64,000 bases of DNA from Alteromonas lipotrueae. Its GTDB lineage: Bacteria; Pseudomonadota; Gammaproteobacteria; Enterobacterales; Alteromonadaceae. The DNA lies in contig NZ_JAESDI010000003.1 in NCBI RefSeq assembly GCF_019249215.1, positions 291,917-355,916 on the forward strand, written 5' to 3'. Both the position numbers and the translations under genes were made by a program. Positions 1-9,927 of this stretch are shown one piece after another; positions within the stretch are counted from its first letter, which is position 1; every line of letters begins with the position of its first letter. The notes beneath the pieces were generated by a model. It did no database searches. It was given only the letters and a program-made list of their open reading frames with translations, and was not told the DNA's origin.

Positions 1-2508
1 AGGAAGAATACGCGAGTCAGCCACAGAAGCGCGTATTTGGGCGGTGATGCTGTTCAACCAAACGGGTGTTCCGATGACAATCTATCTGATAGCGACTGTA
101 TTAATGAATATATTCCTAGCGGGGCAACCTATATATCACCGGTTAGCGATCTGCAATGTCAGACCAACAATCATATTGTTTTGCTGTCTGATGGGGAAGC
201 AAACAATAACCACAGTGTATCTCTTATCGAATCATTGCTAGGCGATAGCTGTACAGGTAGTGGGGGTGAAAAGTGTGGTTTGAGTTTAGTTAAAAATGTC
301 AGCGATTCGGATACATCGGTTATTGGACGTCGGGTGATCACACATACAATAGGGTTTGCCGCGAATAGTACCGCCAACAATTTCTTGAATCAGCTGGCAG
401 TGCAAAGTGGTGGCGGATTCTATCAAGCTGATGACAGCGCAGAACTGCTTGAAGCATTTAACACTATTCTTCGTTCAGTAAAGGATGTGAATTCTACTTT
501 TGTATCACCCGGAGTAGCGGTGAATCAGCTTAATCGCTTGACCCATAACGACGAACTCTACTTTGCGTTGTTTAAACCCAGTGAAGGTGCTATCTGGCCG
601 GGTAACCTTAAGCGTTACCGATTAGATGGCGAGGATATTTTAGATCAAAACTCACTGGTTGCGGTAGATGGTGATACGGGATTCTTTAAAGATAATTCCC
701 ATAGCTTTTGGTCGACTCTTGTTGATGGTAGTGATGTTCGAGAAGGCGGTACCGCGAGCAAAATGACGTCTAACCGTAACTTATATATCTTCGATGGTGC
801 TGGAACTATTGTTCAATCTAGTAATGAACTGCATGAAAACAACGAGGATATTACAGCAGCAATGATGGGGGTTGATGACGAACTCGACGCGGAAGAACTT
901 CGCGAAGTGCTGCTTAAATGGGCGCGGGGCATAGATGTTAAAGATAATGATGGAGATGGTGATACCACTGACTACCGGCTTCAAATGGGCGACCCCATTC
1001 ATTCTCAACCTGTGGTGGTTAATTACGGCAGCACCGATTCAGCCATATTAGTTGCCACAAACCAAGGTATGCTGCATTCGTTTGACGCTGAAACCGGCGA
1101 AGAAAACTTTGGCATTATGCCTAAAACGTTGCTGCCTAACTTGCACCACTTTTATGAAGATATCTCTACGTTTAATCATGTTTATGGCTTAGACGGTGAA
1201 ATGGTATTGCGTACGGTGGGAACTTCGACTTACCTGTATTTAGGTATGCGCCGAGGTGGCCGGAACTATTATGTGTTTGATGTGACACAGAAGACGTCGC
1301 CCACCGTTAAGTTTGTAATCGCAGGCGGTACCTCGGGTCTTGAGAAATTAGGGCAAACATGGTCGCGTCCCACCATCACTAAAGTGCGCTACGGCAGCCA
1401 AGAGAAGAATGTCATGATCATCGGTGGCGGTTACGATGAATCGCAAGACGATAAGTCGGTGAGAAGTGCTGATGCCATTGGAAATGCAGTTTATATGTTC
1501 GATGCAGACACTGGAAGCTTACTCTGGCACGCCAGCAACACTGATGCCGATTTGAATCTGGTTGATATGAACTACAGTATCCCGGGTCGAATATCCGTGA
1601 TTGACAGAGACAACGATGGCTTCGCTGACCATATGTATGTCGGTGACATGGGCGGGCAACTGTTTCGCTTGGATATTTATAATGGCGAGTCGGGTAGCAA
1701 CTTTATAAAAGGTGCGAGGCTGGCTGATTTTGCTGGGGACACCGCCGAAACCAATCGTCGTTTTTATTATGGCCCTGATGTTTCGGAAGTTGCGTTGGGT
1801 GACGAATTGTATTATGCCGTTGCAATGGGAAGTGGATGGCGAGCATCACCGCTTGATGTCACGGTAGAAGACAATTTTTATATGCTCAAAGACGATAGTG
1901 TATTTAGTCGCGATGTGAATGGTGAATATACCTTCATGAGCACCGTGTCTGAGTCGGATTTATATAATGCCACCGAACATTTGCTCACGAGTAGCGATGA
2001 AACTGAGCAAGGCGTGGCCGCATCCAGCTTTGCAAATAAAGCGGGGTGGTATATCGAGCTTACGACCAAGGGAGAAAAAGTATTAGCGTCACCCTTGATA
2101 CTAGATTATAAAATATTCTTTACTACTTATGTACCTGCCGTAAGCAGTACCAGTTTGTGCGCGCCACCGTCCGGAAATAGCAGGGCATATCTCGTTAACT
2201 TATTTAATGCTAATGCCGTAACAGACCTTAATAATAATGGTGAACTCGATAGTTCTGACAGATCCGTAGAGTTACAGCAAACGGGGATCGCACCAGAGAC
2301 TAAAATTCTTATCGAAGATATAACTAGCCCTGTGGTGTGCCTTGGTACCGAGTGTGCCTCTACCGTTATCAGTGTCGACGATGATGGTAACGAAGAGGCC
2401 TGCGGCTCAGTGTTTGAATGTTTAGCGCAAAATATTTATGGTAAGTTTGAACGAATACAACGAGGCAGTTGGCATACAGAAACTGAGCGAGAGGATACAT
2501 CTCAGTGA
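1..2508 (+). CDS. pilY1: PilY1-type pilus tip/assembly protein, 5'-truncated by window edge
   Basis: The reading frame is open from base 1, so the gene starts outside the window and only about 835 C-terminal residues are seen. PilY1 sits at the tip of type IV pili and acts in pilus assembly, adhesion and surface sensing. The visible N-terminal piece contains the end of a von Willebrand A-like fold (NNHIVLLSDGEAN). Further on is a PilY1-type beta-propeller with calcium-loop-like segments (DNDGDGDTTD, and DRDNDGFADHMYVGDMGG, the typical PilY1 signature). A third acidic loop near the C terminus (DLNNNGELDSSD) is also visible. The stop overlaps the next gene, a pilE-like pilin, by 4 bases, which matches the usual pilVWXY1E order. 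The rest of that operon would lie to the left. Confidence 0.9.
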   Translation, partial: RKNTRVSHRSAYLGGDAVQPNGCSDDNLSDSDCINEYIPSGATYISPVSDLQCQTNNHIVLLSDGEANNNHSVSLIESLLGDSCTGSGGEKCGLSLVKNVSDSDTSVIGRRVITHTIGFAANSTANNFLNQLAVQSGGGFYQADDSAELLEAFNTILRSVKDVNSTFVSPGVAVNQLNRLTHNDELYFALFKPSEGAIWPGNLKRYRLDGEDILDQNSLVAVDGDTGFFKDNSHSFWSTLVDGSDVREGGTASKMTSNRNLYIFDGAGTIVQSSNELHENNEDITAAMMGVDDELDAEELREVLLKWARGIDVKDNDGDGDTTDYRLQMGDPIHSQPVVVNYGSTDSAILVATNQGMLHSFDAETGEENFGIMPKTLLPNLHHFYEDISTFNHVYGLDGEMVLRTVGTSTYLYLGMRRGGRNYYVFDVTQKTSPTVKFVIAGGTSGLEKLGQTWSRPTITKVRYGSQEKNVMIIGGGYDESQDDKSVRSADAIGNAVYMFDADTGSLLWHASNTDADLNLVDMNYSIPGRISVIDRDNDGFADHMYVGDMGGQLFRLDIYNGESGSNFIKGARLADFAGDTAETNRRFYYGPDVSEVALGDELYYAVAMGSGWRASPLDVTVEDNFYMLKDDSVFSRDVNGEYTFMSTVSESDLYNATEHLLTSSDETEQGVAASSFANKAGWYIELTTKGEKVLASPLILDYKIFFTTYVPAVSSTSLCAPPSGNSRAYLVNLFNANAVTDLNNNGELDSSDRSVELQQTGIAPETKILIEDITSPVVCLGTECASTVISVDDDGNEEACGSVFECLAQNIYGKFERIQRGSWHTETEREDTSQ

Positions 2509-2972
2509 TTATTAGTAACGAAAGAAATAAAGGCTTTTCCCTTATTGAATTAATGATAGTCGTGGCGATTGTTGGCATTCTTGCCAGTATTGCTTACCCT
2601 TCGTATCAGTCTTTTATGACTGATGGGTATAGAGGGACGGGGCAGGCGGATTTGTTGGCATTTGCTGCTGCAATGGAGCGCCATCATAGTGGCTCATTTA
2701 GTTACCAAGGTGCGGGCGCGGGCGGCGGAAATACGGGGGCGCCGACTATATTTGCCACTTATTCGCCTTCAACAGAAGCCGCGGCTAATAAACGCTACAA
2801 CCTCACCATCGTGTCTGCTGATGCAACCAGTTATCAGCTCAAAGCAACACCAGTAAGCGGTTCTGCGCAGGCTGCTGATGGCGCGCTATTCTACTTTAGC
2901 GATGGACGGAAAGGTTGGGACGTGAACAATAATGGGTCGTTGGCGGCGGGCGAGTATTGTTGGTCTTGTTAA
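2505..2972 (+). CDS. pilE: Type IV pilin / PilE-like minor pilin
   Basis: A 155-residue prepilin. The leader ends in Gly and is followed by FSLIELMIVVAIVGILAS, the class III signal cut and N-methylated by the prepilin peptidase PilD, with Glu at mature position 5. The body is a small globular pilin domain with glycine-rich loops and two C-terminal cysteines (CWSC) that could form the D-region disulfide. It starts at a GTG overlapping the pilY1 stop by 4 bases, so translation is probably coupled. By position it is the last gene of a fimU/pilV-pilW-pilX-pilY1-pilE minor-pilin operon. It is more likely a minor pilin than the major pilin, which is usually encoded next to pilB. Confidence 0.85.
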   Translation: MIISNERNKGFSLIELMIVVAIVGILASIAYPSYQSFMTDGYRGTGQADLLAFAAAMERHHSGSFSYQGAGAGGGNTGAPTIFATYSPSTEAAANKRYNLTIVSADATSYQLKATPVSGSAQAADGALFYFSDGRKGWDVNNNGSLAAGEYCWSC

Positions 2973-2976
2973 TTCA

Positions 2977-3480
2977 CTAGGGTTTTGCGGGTGATAGTGG
3001 CACTAACGGCCCCATGCTCACCACATCTTGCCAACTCGACTGATACGGCGGTGCAACGATAAATGTCAATTGTTGAGTAATAACTTGGCTTTCAAGTTTT
3101 TCTTTTTCAGTAAGTCCTTGCACTTCATCAAGCGTGCCTTCTACATTTACCTCCTCCTCGGTATTTAGCGCTTCTTCTGTATGGGGCAATTTGGGCAAAG
3201 GTTCTATGATTTGCTCTAAGATAACGGCTTTTGCCACGCTCGTGGAATACGAGGGTGTAATGGTGACGTATGAATTTGGGTTGGTGTTCACGTTTATTAG
3301 TAAATCAGTTTGGGCGATCTCAAGTTGATGTCGTGCTTGCTGCACTGCGCGAAGTTGCTGCCACTGTCCGAAAATTTGCTGATAAAGCTTAAGGCCGGCG
3401 GTAAAGGTAAGCGCAAAGAGTCCTGATGCGATAATTACTTCGATTAGTGAAAACCCTTTGGTCAATTTAATTGAAGTCAT
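2977..3480 (-). CDS. PilV/GspI-like minor pseudopilin (last gene of inverted cluster)
   Basis: About 167 residues. I start it at the Met of MTSIKLTKG, which gives a standard short leader before the processing site G/FSLIEVIIASGLFALT; the frame is open a further 13 codons upstream without improving the leader. The N-terminal helix with Glu5 marks a type IV pilin or type II pseudopilin, and the placement and size suggest the PilV/GspI class. The C-terminal half is rich in Glu and Val (LNTEEEVNVEGTLDEVQG) and is not a recognisable domain. It overlaps the preceding PilX-like gene by 14 bases and ends only 5 bases from the convergent pilE-like gene. Confidence 0.75.
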   Translation of the reverse strand: MTSIKLTKGFSLIEVIIASGLFALTFTAGLKLYQQIFGQWQQLRAVQQARHQLEIAQTDLLINVNTNPNSYVTITPSYSTSVAKAVILEQIIEPLPKLPHTEEALNTEEEVNVEGTLDEVQGLTEKEKLESQVITQQLTFIVAPPYQSSWQDVVSMGPLVPLSPAKP

Positions 3481-4408
3481 GCCAACTCCCGGGTATGGGT
3501 TGCATCTTTTGCAAACCACGAGAATATTGAAGGGTATGTAATACGCTTACATTGAAATCGATGTGTCCGTAGAAAAACGTAGAAACATCTGCATTGCTTA
3601 CCATAGCGCCTACGAATTTGGCCGAAGCGGCGATAGTGGCTTTAGGGTTTGTAGGCATACTGGTATCGCTTAACATCACCACTAACCCATAAATTTGTGC
3701 ATGGGATTCAAGGGTGAAATCACCTTTTTCCACAACAAGTAAAACGGGATGATTCGCTTCCCCTATTGTTTCACTCGACGAAATATAACAGTCACCACGA
3801 ACCCATATAACGAGTTTACCGGTAAGAGCTTCGCACTTATTTGTTATAAGCGGCTCTGAAAAATACATCGGCGTAAAGTGGCTATGATCTCGTTCAAAAA
3901 GATGAGGAAGTATGGCGTTGGTACTACCGGTTACCAAGCCAGTGGTAGGAAGACGAACCAATGCGGGATGGCGTAAAAAACCTTGCCGAACAAAGAGTGA
4001 AGTCGCAGGGTGGAGCATGGCCACTGTGAATAGGGTTAAATATTGAGAATCCTTCCCAGCGTAGTCAGTGGCCGTTACTGTTGCTCGTGTGAATAAACTT
4101 GCGGTTTGCCGCCAATCATCGCTGGTACGCAACTGCTCTGTTAATAGCGTTAAGTCGTTGTGCAGTGTATTCATCACCTCAACATAAGCAAGGCTGCGCT
4201 TGTTGGCTTGAAACTCGCTTGTCAGCAGTGAACTGGTTGCCCAAAGTGCTAGTGTTATTAAGCTTAACAGTATACCCACGACACTTAACAATACGGCGCC
4301 TTTTACCTTACTAGGACATTTCCTAGCGCTTGCGTCTCTTGCACCTATCACATGTGTTTGGAGGGCTAGTGGGAATGAGTAAAAATCGGCGTTATATTGC
4401 ATTGGCAA
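3467..4408 (-). CDS. PilX/GspK-like minor pilin of unusual length
   Basis: A 313-residue protein with an N-terminal hydrophobic helix at about residues 36-62 (GAVLLSVVGILLSLITLAL). It lacks Glu5, as is usual for PilX/GspK-type pilins, which prime pilus tips. It sits between a PilW-like and a PilV-like gene, overlapping both (17 and 14 bases). The leader before the helix is long, about 35 residues, so the real start could be an internal codon; Met1 and Met3 are the only ATGs near the upstream stop. The roughly 250-residue globular part contains several Cys and is not recognised. E. coli YgdB, at the equivalent position of ppdA-ppdB-ygdB-ppdC, is much shorter. Assignment rests on the helix and context. 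Confidence 0.6.
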   Translation of the reverse strand: MPMQYNADFYSFPLALQTHVIGARDASARKCPSKVKGAVLLSVVGILLSLITLALWATSSLLTSEFQANKRSLAYVEVMNTLHNDLTLLTEQLRTSDDWRQTASLFTRATVTATDYAGKDSQYLTLFTVAMLHPATSLFVRQGFLRHPALVRLPTTGLVTGSTNAILPHLFERDHSHFTPMYFSEPLITNKCEALTGKLVIWVRGDCYISSSETIGEANHPVLLVVEKGDFTLESHAQIYGLVVMLSDTSMPTNPKATIAASAKFVGAMVSNADVSTFFYGHIDFNVSVLHTLQYSRGLQKMQPIPGSWHDFN

Positions 4409-4991
4409 CTCGTATATACAGATGTTGCTCGGCGCTCAGTTTTGCAGACGCTTTACTTTGAAGGGCAAGCTTTACCTTGTAAACAGGGGCACGGTTTACC
4501 TCACCGTGAAGGGATATAGTGAATTGAGTGACGTACAATTCTGATGCGTCGGTAAGATCATGCCATCCACCTTGTGCGCAACTTTTACTTGCTACACGGT
4601 ACTCAAGTGCTTTATTGCGCAACCGAAAACCCAATAGCTCGGCTGGATCTTCATGGGTAATGTCTCCGTCAGCATTTTTATCATAAGAAAATAACACACA
4701 AGAATTTTCAACCTCTAGTGGATGGTGGCTGATTTCAATAGAGGGCGGTAGCAATGCACCGTTGGCAAAAATCTCTTCAAAGGTGCGAGCTACGTAACCC
4801 GCCCGCTGTAGTTGTAAAGAAAGAGACTGACTCAAAAGACGTAGTTCACTGTGCAGTGCGAGTTGCTGCTGAAAGTAACCTAATTCCTTGGAAATGGTAG
4901 CAGCCCCCATGGCAGAAAAAAGCACCAATGTTGTGCTGATGGCCATGGCAATGGTGAGCTCTACAAGGGTGATGCCAGATGACGTTAACAT
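4392..4991 (-). CDS. PilW/GspJ-like minor pseudopilin
   Basis: A 199-residue pseudopilin with a very short leader, MLTSSG, followed by ITLVELTIAMAISTTLVLFS, so cleavage is predicted before Ile with Glu at +5. The body contains a stretch with acidic residues typical of PilW (SYDKNADGDITHED, then LLGFRLRNKALEYRV) and a Cys pair. It overlaps the upstream GspH-like gene by 7 bases and the downstream PilX-like gene by 17 bases, so the four genes are a tightly packed operon. PilW/GspJ proteins join a tip complex with the H/V(I)/X(K) pilins in type IV pili or type II secretion. Confidence 0.75.
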   Translation of the reverse strand: MLTSSGITLVELTIAMAISTTLVLFSAMGAATISKELGYFQQQLALHSELRLLSQSLSLQLQRAGYVARTFEEIFANGALLPPSIEISHHPLEVENSCVLFSYDKNADGDITHEDPAELLGFRLRNKALEYRVASKSCAQGGWHDLTDASELYVTQFTISLHGEVNRAPVYKVKLALQSKASAKLSAEQHLYIRVANAI

Positions 4992-5500
4992 AGAGAAACA
5001 TCCTCAAATGCGGGAGAGGCGCAATACCGTACTCGACCAAGATTATTAATAATAACCTTGCCGGTAAATCGTGCGTTACTTAACGTGACGGTCATTGCGC
5101 TGCCGAAGCTCATCCCATGAGTACCATCGAAGGTTAACAACGACTTTTTATTGGCTGGATTAGCAATCACTGCATTATAACTTTGCATCATGAGCCGCTT
5201 GTGTTGGCCAAAAACATGGCAACTGCTTGCTACATTGCAATCGCAGTCATTAGCAGAAGTTACGCTGATGCAATGATTAACGGACGAGTCGACTACCAAG
5301 GTAATCGGCTTACGCTCAGCGATAGCTAGTGTGCGGGCGTATTTTGCGATGTCAGCGGTATGCCTTAATGCACTTTTCATGGCGATGACTTGCCGCCATT
5401 CAACAAAAGAGGGAACCGCTATGCCAGTAAAAATGCCCATTATGCAAAGTACCAGAAGCAATTCTAATAATGAAAATCCATCTGCTTTGAATAAAACCAT
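4985..5500 (-). CDS. FimT/GspH-like minor pseudopilin (first gene of inverted cluster)
   Basis: A 171-residue pseudopilin. The leader MVLFKADG precedes FSLLELLLVLCIMGIFTG, with Glu5. The body has the GspH/FimT arrangement (RHTADIAKYARTLAIAERKPITL followed by Cys-rich loops and a C-terminal strand ending in Cys). It heads a minus-strand operon with order H, W(J), X(K), V(I). That is the order of E. coli ppdA-ppdB-ygdB-ppdC and differs from the pilV-pilW-pilX-pilY1-pilE order implied by the plus-strand genes at 1-2972. A divergent pilin gene starts 80 bases away. Confidence 0.75.
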   Translation of the reverse strand: MVLFKADGFSLLELLLVLCIMGIFTGIAVPSFVEWRQVIAMKSALRHTADIAKYARTLAIAERKPITLVVDSSVNHCISVTSANDCDCNVASSCHVFGQHKRLMMQSYNAVIANPANKKSLLTFDGTHGMSFGSAMTVTLSNARFTGKVIINNLGRVRYCASPAFEDVSLC

Positions 5501-5579
5501 GCTTTAGTCCGGTTATTTGTCATTTGTTTGCTGTTAGATTTACAGCATAGCGAATCAACCAATAGCGGGCTGCTGTACC

Positions 5580-5966
5580 ATGGAAGGGAAAATCAATTTA
5601 ATTAAGGGACGGGGTATTACGTTAATCGAGCTTTTGGTCGCCGTTGCGATTGTGGGCATTATTTCTATGTTTGCTATACCTAGCTACTCATCAACTATCG
5701 CCCTTGCGAACAAGCATGAAACCATTAGTTACTTACTTTCTTTGCAAATAAAGCAAGAAAGGTACTGGTTAAGCGAAGGTAAATACGCAGGGCTTAGTGG
5801 ATTACCGGCGCCCAGTATAGACGGCGTCACATTGACATACAGCGAATCTAAGGATGGGAATTATAGCATTGCAGCGTCTTTAGGCTTTTTGGATGAGTCC
5901 AATCCTTGTCGGCTGCTAACGATCACGCCTTATGAGAATTTACCCCATGGATGTTGGGGAAGATAG
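5580..5966 (+). CDS. PilE-like minor pilin
   Basis: A 128-residue prepilin with leader MEGKINLIKGRG and mature start ITLIELLVAVAIVGIISM, so Ile rather than Phe or Met at +1, and Glu at +5. The second part of the helix (AIPSYSSTI) and the short C-terminal part with two Cys resemble PilE-family minor pilins. It is a single gene, divergent from the H-W-X-V operon and convergent with the fimT-like gene at 6040. No ribosome-binding site stronger than average is seen. Which pilus it joins cannot be told from sequence; the tight packing with the H-W-X-V operon suggests the same machine. Confidence 0.7.
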   Translation: MEGKINLIKGRGITLIELLVAVAIVGIISMFAIPSYSSTIALANKHETISYLLSLQIKQERYWLSEGKYAGLSGLPAPSIDGVTLTYSESKDGNYSIAASLGFLDESNPCRLLTITPYENLPHGCWGR

Positions 5967-6039
5967 CCTGTTTTTCGTACGTGGTTATGATTACTTCAAC
6001 CCTAAAGGAGGCCTGCGCTATAGCAAAAATCGCAAGGCA

Positions 6040-6609
6040 TTAGGTGCAGGTAAGGGCTGTGCCAGATAAGTCTTCGTTAACGCCATCGTTGTCACTGTCG
6101 ATGGCGACGGATATTCTGCCGTAGAGTGATAATAAGAGGGCTGAAGCATATGAAGCATCTTTACTCTTTGGACAAATTGTTATGGTTGCACTGGTACTAA
6201 TACTTCCTTGTTCAGAAAAAGAAATAGCACCAGAAATGCCACTGATTATGTTACCAGTATTTAACGGATCGCTGCTGGCAATAAGCGATTCGCTACTGTC
6301 TCTGCTTCCGTTTGCGTTTTCATCAATAAAGACCATTTTCGCGTTCGCCCAATCACTTACACACGTATCGTAGTTCGTGGTAGGACAAAGTATTACATCA
6401 AACTGCTCATTGACGGCACTAAACCGAGCTTGCTGTGCAATAGCGCTTAACGTATTGATATCGCCGGTCACTCTATTTTTGACTAAAATAGTATTAATAG
6501 ACGGGGCAACCACCCCTACTAAAATGGCCAAAATGGCTACGGTAATTAGCATCTCTAAAAGCGTAAAACCGTACTGAAGATGCATAGTGCTAGAAGACTC
6601 TGTTTTCAC
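6040..6609 (-). CDS. FimT/FimU-like minor pseudopilin
   Basis: A 189-residue GspH/FimT-class pseudopilin. The processing site is G/FTLLEMLITVAILAILVGV with Glu5, and the body has the expected conserved segment (LSAIAQQARFSAVNE), paired Cys (ILCPTTNYDTC) and an acidic loop (DENANGSRDSSES). The start chosen gives a 14-residue leader; Met9 would give a 6-residue leader and is also possible. This is the second GspH/FimT homologue within 1.7 kb, so it probably belongs to the other (pilVWXY1E) set or has been separated from it. Confidence 0.75.
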   Translation of the reverse strand: MKTESSSTMHLQYGFTLLEMLITVAILAILVGVVAPSINTILVKNRVTGDINTLSAIAQQARFSAVNEQFDVILCPTTNYDTCVSDWANAKMVFIDENANGSRDSSESLIASSDPLNTGNIISGISGAISFSEQGSISTSATITICPKSKDASYASALLLSLYGRISVAIDSDNDGVNEDLSGTALTCT

Positions 6610-6876
6610 TGATATTTTTTTACTAAGTTAATTTAATACTGATCATAGCGTTAGCCTCAATTTATACAACATTAGATGCAAACACGCGCGAGTATTCAAG
6701 GTAAACCAATTTGCCTCAAGAATGGTATAAAAAAAGGCATGTAGGCATACTCCAAGATACAAAAAGTAATGAATTTTAGTGATTAATGAAGTTTGAATTC
6801 TTTTACCACTAACATCTAAGGCGAGTTTATCGTAAACTCAGATATCAGGACGCCCACTCACTAATTGGACATTATA

Positions 6877-8054
<1,178 letters not shown>

Positions 8055-8117
8055 ATAGTCGCTACTGAGTAAAGACAAAACCTTAGCGTTGCATATAGGT
8101 AACGTTAGGGCGGATAT

Positions 8118-8148
8118 CAAAAAAGGGAGCCTTTGGCTCCCTTTTTAG
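8118..8148. terminator. Bidirectional intrinsic terminator, glnB / slyD
   Basis: A 12-bp perfect stem (left arm 8120-8131, right arm 8135-8146) with a 3-base loop, flanked by A-runs on the left and T-runs on the right. It can therefore serve nadE-glnB on the plus strand and slyD on the minus strand. Confidence 0.88.
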
Positions 8149-8177
8149 TTTTATTGCACTTACGTTAGTAAGGCAAA

Positions 8178-8663
8178 TTAGTGGTCGTGACCACAACCGC
8201 CTGGCGTATGGGCATGGCCGTGCTCTAATTCTTCCGCAGTCGCATCGCGTACATCAACCACTTCCACATCGAAAGTAAGTGGAATACCTGCAAGCGGGTG
8301 GTTACCGTCTACAACCACTTCATCATCAGATGTCTCGATAATAATAACCGATTGTTCACCTTCTGGTGTGGTTGCACGAAAAGACATGCCAACTTCAACG
8401 TCCATGCCTTCAAACATTGAACTAGGTACGCGCTGAACGAGTTCATCGATACGTTCACCGTAGGCTTTCTCTGGTTCAACAGACAAGTTGAACTTCTCGC
8501 CTTTTTCTTTCCCAACCAATGCGTCTTCTAGTCCCTCAATAAGAAAGCGGCGCCCTTGAAGCACTACAAGCGGCTCCTTACCGGCTGATGAATCAAGCTC
8601 GGTACCGTCTTCGGTTGAAACGGTGTAGTGAAGGGTGACAACGCTGTCAGAGGTTATAGTCAT
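8178..8663 (-). CDS. slyD: FKBP-type peptidyl-prolyl isomerase SlyD
   Basis: A 161-residue FKBP-type prolyl isomerase and chaperone. It begins with the split FKBP core (MTITSDSVVTLHYTV, then GRRFLIEGLEDALVG), carries the insert-in-flap chaperone domain in the middle (about residues 68-130), and returns to the core with GIPLTFDVEVVDVR. The C-terminal tail is His/Cys-rich but short (HGHAHTPGGCGHDH). It is much shorter than the metal-binding tail of E. coli SlyD, so nickel binding is likely retained but reduced. SlyD supports protein folding and, where hydrogenase is present, nickel delivery. It is a single-gene unit sharing a terminator with glnB. Confidence 0.93.
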   Translation of the reverse strand: MTITSDSVVTLHYTVSTEDGTELDSSAGKEPLVVLQGRRFLIEGLEDALVGKEKGEKFNLSVEPEKAYGERIDELVQRVPSSMFEGMDVEVGMSFRATTPEGEQSVIIIETSDDEVVVDGNHPLAGIPLTFDVEVVDVRDATAEELEHGHAHTPGGCGHDH

Positions 8664-8716
8664 AATTTGTCCTGTAGTTTTGCCCTACTGGGCGGTGGTT
8701 TTAAATTTATTAATGC

Positions 8717-9718
8717 TTATTTACGGTTTTTCACCAATGAGCTCTTTGCCTGCTCAATGCTGTACGGTAAAGGGTTAGGGTAGCAGGTAATTTCAACTTG
8801 GTCAGCTAGGCGATGAATATCTTGCTCAGTGGTATCGTTTGAAAGCACAGCCATGAACCATGTTTCTTCGCTAAGTTCAGCCTTACGAATTACCATGCCA
8901 GCGCGACGCCAGTTCTCGCCTAATTGCTTTTCTAGCGTATCGCCAGCGTTAATGTGAAACGCTTTTGGCACTGAAAAGCTATAGGCAGCGCGCTTGTTTT
9001 TGCCTAAAAAGCGTGTGCGAGCAACCACTTCTTGGCCCATATAACAGCCTTTGTCGAAATCGATACCGTTAAGTGCCTGTACGTTCATCATCTGGGGAAC
9101 GTACTCACTGATGCCAGTTTCTTGAATAGAAGGTATCGCACTTTCTATCATAATAGCATCGTATACATTTTGTTCAAAAATGGCGCCGTTAGTATCTTTT
9201 ACTTTTTGCTCAAATTCAGCGACTTGTGCGCAATCCAGTACCACATAATAGCCAGCCCGCAGAGTATCACTTTTAAATACCCACCCCGCATCACTATGAA
9301 CACTAGCCAATGGCTCACTCGGAAGGGTGTCGAAATAGCTACTAAGTAACATCTGCCCAAGGTTTTCACCTAAGAAAAATTGCGTGTACTGATTTGTTTC
9401 CTCGGATATATCTACCTTTGAAAACACACCATACTTATTCAACTGAGCAAGAGAGTGCGCACCTGAGTCTTTGTTGGTTAACATATAAATTGCATTTTCA
9501 TGGCGACTCACAAAAGAAATAGACCAGGTCTTTCCTTTATTGTCGCAATGGGCACAATGCCTCACCGTATTCTCATCTAAGGCGTTGATGTTGACTGTCA
9601 CTTGTCCATGCAGGTAGCTATCAGCTTGCTCGCCTTCTAGCTTTATCAGCATGTTGTCATTTAACTTAATTGCATAGTGCGAAGGTAAATCAGAAAGAGT
9701 CGTTAACGCTGTCATCAA
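8717..9718 (-). CDS. ygfZ: Folate-binding YgfZ, iron-sulfur cluster repair protein
   Basis: A 333-residue GcvT-like, tetrahydrofolate-binding protein that supports assembly or repair of certain Fe-S enzymes such as MiaB. The family signature KGCYMGQEVVARTRFLGK is intact with its essential Cys. The N-terminal half has the aminomethyltransferase-like fold (EGEQADSYLHGQVTVNIN). Two Met codons open the frame; either could be used. It is divergent from sdhE (210-base gap), a pairing conserved in gammaproteobacteria (ygfZ/sdhE-ygfX). Confidence 0.93.
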   Translation of the reverse strand: MMTALTTLSDLPSHYAIKLNDNMLIKLEGEQADSYLHGQVTVNINALDENTVRHCAHCDNKGKTWSISFVSRHENAIYMLTNKDSGAHSLAQLNKYGVFSKVDISEETNQYTQFFLGENLGQMLLSSYFDTLPSEPLASVHSDAGWVFKSDTLRAGYYVVLDCAQVAEFEQKVKDTNGAIFEQNVYDAIMIESAIPSIQETGISEYVPQMMNVQALNGIDFDKGCYMGQEVVARTRFLGKNKRAAYSFSVPKAFHINAGDTLEKQLGENWRRAGMVIRKAELSEETWFMAVLSNDTTEQDIHRLADQVEITCYPNPLPYSIEQAKSSLVKNRK

Positions 9719-9927
9719 AGATTCCGAATGAAGAATTTATAATGTAGTAGGTGAGGGGGTTGTGGGTTTTATCAAGGGGAACCCCTGAGATTATCGTATT
9801 TTGTGGGTAATTCGTTTATCACAAGACGCTATTGATACGAGTTTCTGTCTAAAAGGGCAGTGATCCTTCGCCCATCACCGTGGTAATATGATGATAGTGT
9901 CAAAACAATAATTAAGAATGTGGATAT

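Noticed and set aside
9032..9349. 105-codon open frame inside ygfZ on the other strand
   Set aside because: Lies wholly within ygfZ, no domain or start signal.
9861..9889. TGATCC followed 17 bases later by TAATAT, upstream of sdhE, as another ECF promoter
   Set aside because: Spacing differs from the 18 bases seen at both ChrR-module promoters and sdhE has no link to the regulon; chance match is likely.
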